From assembly GCA_947579605.1 (NCBI GenBank), contig OX388307.1:22793237-22857236 (forward strand): DNA of 64,000 nucleotides. The letters run 5' to 3'. The stretch's first letter is position 1. Every line of letters starts with the position of its first letter. The notes under the pieces are model-generated. The model was not told the origin of the DNA. It saw only the letters and a list, made by a program, of their open reading frames with translations, and did not search any database. The translations under genes and the position numbers were made by a program. Below are positions 58,401 to 64,000 of the stretch, piece after piece. The stretch comes from Athripsodes cinereus. Its lineage: Eukaryota > Arthropoda > Insecta > Trichoptera > Leptoceridae.

Positions 58401-60490
58401 ATGAGTGATGAATAATAATTACCTTTGAACTTCTACATCTATCTGGTTTTGCAAGTTTTCGAACTATCTTTTTTAAATAGACATATTTAAGTTTTTCTGG
58501 TTCAGTTCCTTTAATGATGTTAGACAAAATCCCTAAGCATGGCCAATTATCAACTTCAGGACTGACAAGTTCCCACCAAATATCAGGAAGTACAAAGTAT
58601 CCTAATAATTCTGAAGCTCGATATATCTGCAATGGAATGTAAAGAAATACTTCAAAATAAGTGAAATTACTATTGTGTTTTTAGTTTCAAAAGATATGTC
58701 CATGAACAAAATATAAAATTTGATTTACTTGCTATAAAAAAAACTAAAATCGTGATATTAATTGCACAAATAAAAACCTCATTATTAACGCGAACATCGT
58801 CATTTTTAGCACCCAACAAAAAACATCGGGTGGCCACTGCAGCGTGTTGTAATATGGAAGTCTCAGCGTGCAATACTAAACACGACAGCAGCTGAGCTGA
58901 GCGCAAACGAGCATCTACTTGCCAGACGTCTAATTCTGAAATCAAACGTATTAAACTAGAATCCATCTCTGCACACACAATGATTTTCCAAAAAAATGTT
59001 GATCCCAGTTAGAACCTCCTCTTTCTGTATACAAATATTTTAAGGTTTTATTATGAGAGCTGTGTAAATGTTATATGAAATGTGTTATCATAAGAATCAT
59101 CTCTGAATATTATTAATAGATAGTTCACATTAAATTGATTGAAAATAATATTTTCAAAATTCAAAATGACTATTAATATTACACTCAAACTCACCATTAG
59201 TGATAGCTGGAATTATTTTACCAATATTTCTCTCCACTAGTGTTCTGCAACCCAAATTTGGACGCTCAACTATAAAATATAATGTTCTCAATTAACTAAG
59301 ACTTTATATAATACGTAATCAGTAAAATAGGAACCCTTTTTAAGATATATACCTTGAGGATAGTGAACTGGGGGCTCTCGCTCAAAATCTAATCTATCTT
59401 TAAGTTCATCTTCATTCTCTTCAATATAACGCAAGCCAATAGTATTCCACAACTCTTTAGTTTTATTCAAAACTTCAAAATCAGTATCATGCAATCTTAA
59501 AAAATAACAAAGAACAAATTACACAAGTGTTAACATATGTCTTCACAAAAAAGTCATTCAGGAGTATATTTATGTACATATGAATCGATTTACCCAGTTA
59601 GAAGCAATGGAATCATTTTATGCCAAAAGGAATATCTGTCTCTATGACATAACATCCAGCGGCCCACTTGCTCAATGACACACAGTCTTACAGTTGCCTT
59701 ATCATCAAATAACTTCAAAGCAAGTGAATCTATAGACTCTTCCAAACATTTAGTAGACCCATTCAAAACAACACCACCTAAAAATCAAATTAATAAACTA
59801 CATGTTTAATCTATACAACAATTTATCATTCTATTTTTAAACGCAAATTATGCACCTACCAATAGCATTAATAGCTGACATTCGAACTTTTGATTGTTGA
59901 TGCGCAAAATTATTCACAAGGGGCTTGACAAAGCTTTCAGATTGTAAATGAAAATCTTTTTTAATACAGTTTGACAGCAGTAAAATGGTTTCACAAGTCT
60001 CAATTTTAACTTTAGCAAATGAATCATTGCATGTTTTTGATAAAATCATTGTGAATTGGTCATAGAATGTTGACAAACAGGCGCAATCTTTGTATCTCTC
60101 TATTATATTCTTAACTAAAATTACTTGTTTCAAGCGCAACTCTTCACATTCCTCAACAGTTTCTGGCATGCCTATTCTTTTTACAATTACCGGAATGATG
60201 TACGTTAAATAATAATCATTTGATGGTAGAAGTGTGACAAATTTCATAACTATTTCCACCGACCATTCCCGACATGCCTCAGCTTTATCAGAAAAACATC
60301 TCAAGAGAGAAGAGTGTAGCGATTTAAAGGCTTCATCAAGTTGGGATTGTTCGACACATTTTTCCAGAAAAGCATTTATATCGATTAACGCTTGTTTTCT
60401 AGTAAATTTATTTTCACTTTGTAGACTTCGGACAATTGAAGTAAGGTTAAGTTCTTTAGTATCACTTAATTTTGTATGTTCTTCACTCAT
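52456..60490 (-). CDS. DNAAF5: Dynein axonemal assembly factor 5 (HEATR2), complete
   Basis: Twelve exons, 860 residues (the vertebrate protein is about 855): 60490-59860, 59777-59594, 59495-59353, 59269-59195, 58968-58778, 58626-58423, 58333-58183, 58102-57938, 57674-57486, 54105-53972, 53225-52841, 52586-52456. All junctions are GT-AG and the total is an exact codon multiple. I chose MSEEH at 60490; an in-frame ATG at 60547 would add 19 residues. The protein is helical HEAT repeats throughout, with family landmarks EACREWSVEIVMKFV, EELRLKQVILVKNI, HQQSKVRMSAINAIG, LWNTIGLRYIEENEDELKDR and LDFEREPPVHYP. It acts in the cytoplasm in pre-assembly of axonemal dynein arms for motile cilia or flagella; in insects mainly sperm tails and chordotonal neurons. 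The 3.4-kb intron 54106-57485 is full of mobile DNA. Confidence 0.93.
53511..53700 (+). mobile_element. tRNA-derived SINE
   Basis: Box A (GAGTGGCGCAGAGTTAATG) and a perfect box B (GGTTCGATTCC, 53567-53577) are followed by an unrelated body and a TTTAAAAAAA end near 53700. The 5' GGCCAGA does not pair with the 3' CCAGGGC as an acceptor stem would, so this is a SINE head and not a tRNA gene. It lies in the DNAAF5 intron between exons 10 and 11. Its body differs from the SINEs at 32.3 and 35.9 kb. Confidence 0.75.
54744..56069. mobile_element. 1.3-kb element with perfect long terminal inverted repeats
   Basis: The left end CGAGGGGTGAAAGGCTATTT (54744, continuing GTTTTAAGCGACA to about 54776) is an exact reverse complement of the right end (56037-56069), giving at least 33 bp of perfect TIR. 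ATATAT lies on both sides and may be a target duplication or part of the ends. The motif TTAAGCGACA or its complement recurs inside (near 55764 and 55855), with diverged forms such as ATGTCGC near 55165. No transposase is seen. The superfamily is not identified. Confidence 0.75.
56112..57035 (-). pseudogene. LINE fragment (Jockey-like RT C-terminal part)
   Basis: On the - strand: AQGSVLGPLLFTIFVND and LLFADDLKIFKK (57030-56910), then TKSFKCYDSILFTSLVRSKL and YCCVIWNPLYNKY (56640-56530), PTLEQRRNVLDSCTLL (56450-56405), and CFRVPSGSCS to DIFGLTQLAFRRQ (56345-56170). Frameshifts separate the parts. It ends at an 11-bp G run (56101-56111). The protein is clearly related to the LINE at 61.2-64 kb. 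It is truncated at the 5' side where the 63-bp repeat starts. Confidence 0.75.
57042..57236. repeat. 63-bp tandem repeat, about three copies
   Basis: Unit of 63 bp, nearly identical in three copies, each containing CCCACTTTTTACAGTGGG, itself a small hairpin (CCCACT/AGTGGG). It abuts the 5' truncation of the LINE fragment in DNAAF5 intron 9. Confidence 0.85.
57284..57360 (+). repeat. Dispersed repeat, copy shared with the LMTK intron
   Basis: Core TCTGCTGGCTACCCCACTT with flanks similar to 32619-32695. Same strand as that copy. Origin unknown. Confidence 0.5.
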
Positions 60491-61230
60491 TTTATTGTCA
60501 GTTTTAGTAATATTAAATGATTTATCGTAAGGATTAACAAATAACAAAATTAATATAAAAAATAAAATGCAAACGTATTTAGATGACTACGAATAATCAC
60601 TCTATTGTAAATAAACAAGTCACGAATGGTTGTCATAGCGTCGAACAATGTTGCCAACTCGGATCAACTGATAGTAGTGATGTCAATTCAGTACATATCT
60701 GTTATCAAATACCCGTTACTTTTCGGTTTGCCGATTATTAACAAATAACGGCATATTACCGCTAAACACCTCTACTGTTTCATGAATGACGCCCAAAACA
60801 TTTAATGCGCATGAGCAGATAAGCTGGGTTAACACTATCAAAGTGTACTTGGATGACTACTTGATAGTGTAAACAGGTGATCCATGTGGAGACGAAACTC
60901 TACAGTCTACAATAGTGATGTAACGAATATTCGCATTCGCATTCGCATTCGCGAATATTCGCATATTTCAAAGTATTCGCATTCGCATTCGCATTCGCAA
61001 AAAAATATGCGAATGTTTTGCGAATATTATTTTAGTAATAAAGTATCTGGTCTGTTCCGTGTTGGCCACATTTGTTGTATTGTTTCCTGTGTTCGTTTGC
61101 TTGATGATGTTATTATTATAAGGAGAAATATGCATTTGTGTAGATTTAATTTATATGTTTGTTTTAAGTATTAAAACTGCTATGAGTATAGGGCCCTACA
61201 ATAATTTTATATTCTATTTAAGGAATATTT
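60491..61230. other. DNAAF5 upstream region with ATTCGC hexamer repeats
   Basis: The DNAAF5 promoter should be here. At 60913-61031 there is TAGTGATGTAACGAATATTCG followed by runs of ATTCGC in three blocks and palindromic GCGAATATTCGC. TAG(G/T)GATGTAACGA starts are common for hAT elements, so this may be a hAT end with sub-terminal repeats. A similar TAGTGATGT lies at 60675. No other feature is supported. Confidence 0.45.
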
Positions 61231-64000
61231 ATATCATACTACAAGGTGAACCACACTAAAGTATTCTCTCAGAATTTTCGGGGCTTGAAGACTAAGATCG
61301 AGGAGTTTAGAGCAAACTTATTTGCAAATAGTTATGATATAATTGTTCTGACGGAAGCTTGGCTAAATTGTGGCATATTTGACAGCGAACTTTTTCAAAA
61401 CGAATATACAGTTTACCGCAAGGATAGGGATTTCATGTTGAGTGGTAAAAGGGATGGAGGTGGGGTCTTAATTGCTGTGGATCGGACACTAGGATATTCA
61501 TCCACTCTTGTTTGGGATGATACTGGTGAAAGTTTTTTTTACCAGTATTCGTTTTTCATCGGTAACGCATGAAAAAATGCTCACCGCTACTGGGTGTAGT
61601 ATACGTATATACCGCCTTCCACATCCTTAGATACTTAAAACATCTTTTTTTTTAAGTATATCTGAACGTTTAATCAGCTATTACAGCAAAACGGATATTT
61701 GTCTTATTGGAGATTCCAATATCCCAACAATCCAATGGAAAAAAGACCCCGATGTTGATTCAATCTTTGTTCCGTATTCTTATTCGTGTCCTGTTGCGCA
61801 GTATTCGATAGAATCTATATCTTTTCTCAATATGTTTCAGTCTAACGGAGTTTATAACAGCAATCAAGTTATCTTGGATTTAGTTCTTTCAACTATTCCG
61901 TGTTCTGTTACCAGATGTGACTCTCCACTGGTTGGTAAGGATTCACACTATCCTTCACTGTTGATAGATTATGAGTTTGAAATTGCTGAGGATTTGTCTC
62001 AAAATATGATCCAGAAATTAATATACTTTAAGTCAAACTTTTCGGAAATAAATTTTGAACTACAAAGTGTTGATTGGGTCAGTGTTTTGGGAAACGGACC
62101 GGTGAATAAGATGATTGAATCTTTTTATGGTTATGTTTTGCCAATAATTGAGAAGCATACATCTACATATGAAGAGGGTGTCACCTAATAATTTTACCAA
62201 ATGGTTCTCTAATAGAATTCTGTTATTGTTTAAGAGAAGTCTAAGGCTTGGCGTAAGTTGAAGATGAACCGTAATGATTCTGACTACAATTTATTTTTTC
62301 AACTAAGAGCTCAGTTGAAGTTGTCGCAGAATCACGATTATAGGTCTTTTATTAATAACACTGAGAAGTCACTTAAGGGCAATGTCAAGTCTTTCTTTTC
62401 ATTCGTGAATTCCCTTAAAGAATCTAGAGGCTATCCAAGGGTAATGGGTGACGGTGACCAGACTTCGAGCGATCCAGAGGGGATTGCAAACTTGTTTTCG
62501 ACGTTTTTTGGTTCTGTATTTTCACTGAATAATTTGCATAATTCTAATACTTAAGAATTGGAAAATATTTTAACTAACTCATGTTTATCCATGGTTAATA
62601 TCTTGAAATCTGATATTCATAAACGTTTATTAGGTATAGATGAGACAAAAGGAGTTGGCCCTGATGGTCTAGCACCAATATATTAAAGAGATGTGTAAGT
62701 CATTTAACCAAACCATTGTATCTGACATTTATTAGAACACCTTGCTGCAGGAGGCAATCTAGACTATGGGACATGGAAAACCCTAAATCGACTGAGATCT
62801 GGTGTAGGAAACTGCCGCGACAATAGAGAACGATTGGGTTTCCTACAGGACGAATCCGGAGCGTGTGACTGTGGTGCAGCACAGACTATGCCACACTTGT
62901 TGGAGTGTCCATTGTGCCCTGTCACTTGCACTATGGAGGATATTTTTGACGCATCTCCACCTGCTGCGCGTTTTGCGCAGTACTGGAAATCAGTTTGATG
63001 GGTTTTTTCTCTGGGTTTCGACACGATAAATAAATTAGGAGTTTACAAGAAGGATGCTTTCCATGCAAATGGAAGATGGCTAGTATTATTCCTTTGCATA
63101 AATCTGGCAGCAAATCGGACGTTCGTAACTACAGACCAATTTTAATTCTATCACCTATTTCAAAAATATTTGAGGGTATGGTTCGTGAACAAATTACTTT
63201 TTTCCTGAAGCCGTATCTTCTTGTAGAGCAGCATGGATTCATGAGTGGAAGATCGACAGTAACAAATCTGATTTTTTTTCTCAGCTATGGACAATCGTAT
63301 ACAGTTGGATGCCATTTATATCGGCTTTCAAAAGGCATTTGATAAAGTAGAACATCGACTTTTTTCAACTAAGGTGGATTGACTCATATATTTCTGATAG
63401 ATTGATGACAGTTAAACTTAACGGTTACTCATCTGGCAGTGTCAGTGTTACATCTGGTGTCCCTCAGGGGTCTTCTTTGGGTCCTTTACTTTTCACGATA
63501 TTCATAAACAACATAAAAAAGTGCTTTGACCTCTCAGAGCTTCTATTATTTGCGGACGATTTAAAAATATACTGTCAAATTCAATTATTGTTTGACTATG
63601 AAATGCTTAACGAGGACTTGGAAAGACTACACGAGTACTGTAAAAGAAATAACTTGCACTTGAATCTGGAGAAGTGTAATCTGATCTCTTTTACCAAAAA
63701 TAGAAACAAAATTCGATAAATTTACAATATCCATAATCATGATTTAAAAGAAGTAAATAAGATTAGAGATTTAGGTGTGGTGTTTGACTCTGAGCTTCAC
63801 TTTGATGATCACGTGAACAAAATTATCGAAGAGAGCAATAAAATACTGGGATTTATTCTGAGATCTACAAAGTCATTTAGGTTATATGAATCGTATTTGT
63901 ACTTGTACTTATCGTTGTTTCGCTCCAAGCTGGAGGACTGTTCCTCTGTATGGAATCCACATTTTAAAAAATATGTCGATCAAGTTGAGAGAACTCAGTC
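61231..64000 (+). pseudogene. Decayed Jockey-type LINE running off the window
   Basis: The endonuclease starts KVFSQNFRGLKTKIEEF (61258) with VLTEAWLN, GGGVLIAVDR and GDSNIPTIQW (61710). A linker follows (61832-62554). RT comes after: MASIIPLHKSGSKSDVRNYR, LLVEQHGFMSGRST, VTSGVPQGSSLGPLLFTIF, LLLFADDLKIY, then DLGVVFDSELHFDDH and LGFILRSTKSFRLYESYL toward the window end. Several frameshifts and stops, so inactive. It is related in protein to the fragment at 56.1-57.0 kb. Part of another LINE is inserted at about 62736-63033. Confidence 0.8.
62736..63033 (+). mobile_element. Second LINE end nested in the Jockey-type LINE
   Basis: An open stretch WKTLNRLRSGVGNCRDNRER, then CDCGAAQTMPHLLECPLCP and FAQYWKSV with a stop at 62996, then GATAAATAAA. 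This is a zinc-knuckle-like C terminus and 3' tail of a different LINE family. ATTAG at both junctions may be the target duplication. It splits the host LINE between CKSFNQ and LQEGCFPCKWKM. Confidence 0.7.

Noticed and set aside
60930..61031. Telomere-like hexamer array
   Set aside because: ATTCGC is not the insect telomere repeat (TTAGG), and the blocks are interrupted and palindromic.

Overview
The window is intron-rich, AT-rich animal nuclear DNA, most likely an insect and plausibly a moth or butterfly. The basis is short GT-AG exons in long AT-rich introns, a mariner of DD41D type, hAT elements, RTE- and Jockey-type non-LTR retrotransposons and tRNA-derived SINEs. The host genes are conserved animal genes; the order assignment is inference. 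One 200-base assembly gap of N lies at 23428-23627.

Four host genes were rebuilt exon by exon. (1) On the + strand, exons between 1628 and 9000 encode the last 738 residues of an ABC subfamily A transporter: the end of the second membrane domain and a complete second nucleotide-binding domain. Its 5' half lies upstream of the window. (2) On the - strand, exons between 22277 and 12821 (or 12695) encode a USP31/USP43-type ubiquitin protease from the catalytic Cys box to the C terminus; the first exon was not found. (3) On the - strand, 20 exons between 50906 and 27680 encode a complete 2838-residue lemur-type (LMTK/AATYK) kinase, with a membrane anchor, a kinase domain, a giant 965-codon exon and a PP1-type RVxF motif. 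Its catalytic loop lacks the HRD aspartate. (4) On the - strand, 12 exons between 60490 and 52456 encode a complete 860-residue dynein axonemal assembly factor 5 (HEATR2). In each gene the exon lengths add up to a whole number of codons and the splice phases agree, which strongly supports the models.

The remaining sequence is dominated by mobile DNA. The ABCA introns hold a decayed LINE, foldback elements, an inverted SINE pair, and a 54-bp minisatellite that duplicates an exon end together with its splice donor. One USP intron holds a nearly full-length LINE with a single frameshift. The LMTK introns hold a MITE, SINEs, an intact-ORF DD41D mariner, and a nest in which an RTE-like LINE sits in a 20-bp-array element and is itself interrupted by a hAT, a SINE and a LINE tail. 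A DNAAF5 intron holds a 1.3-kb element with perfect long terminal inverted repeats, a LINE fragment and a 63-bp tandem repeat. The right end (61.2-64 kb) is a decayed Jockey-type LINE with a second LINE end inserted in it.

The genes are not an operon and share no obvious pathway. The ABCA and USP genes converge tail to tail; USP, LMTK and DNAAF5 run in the same direction.
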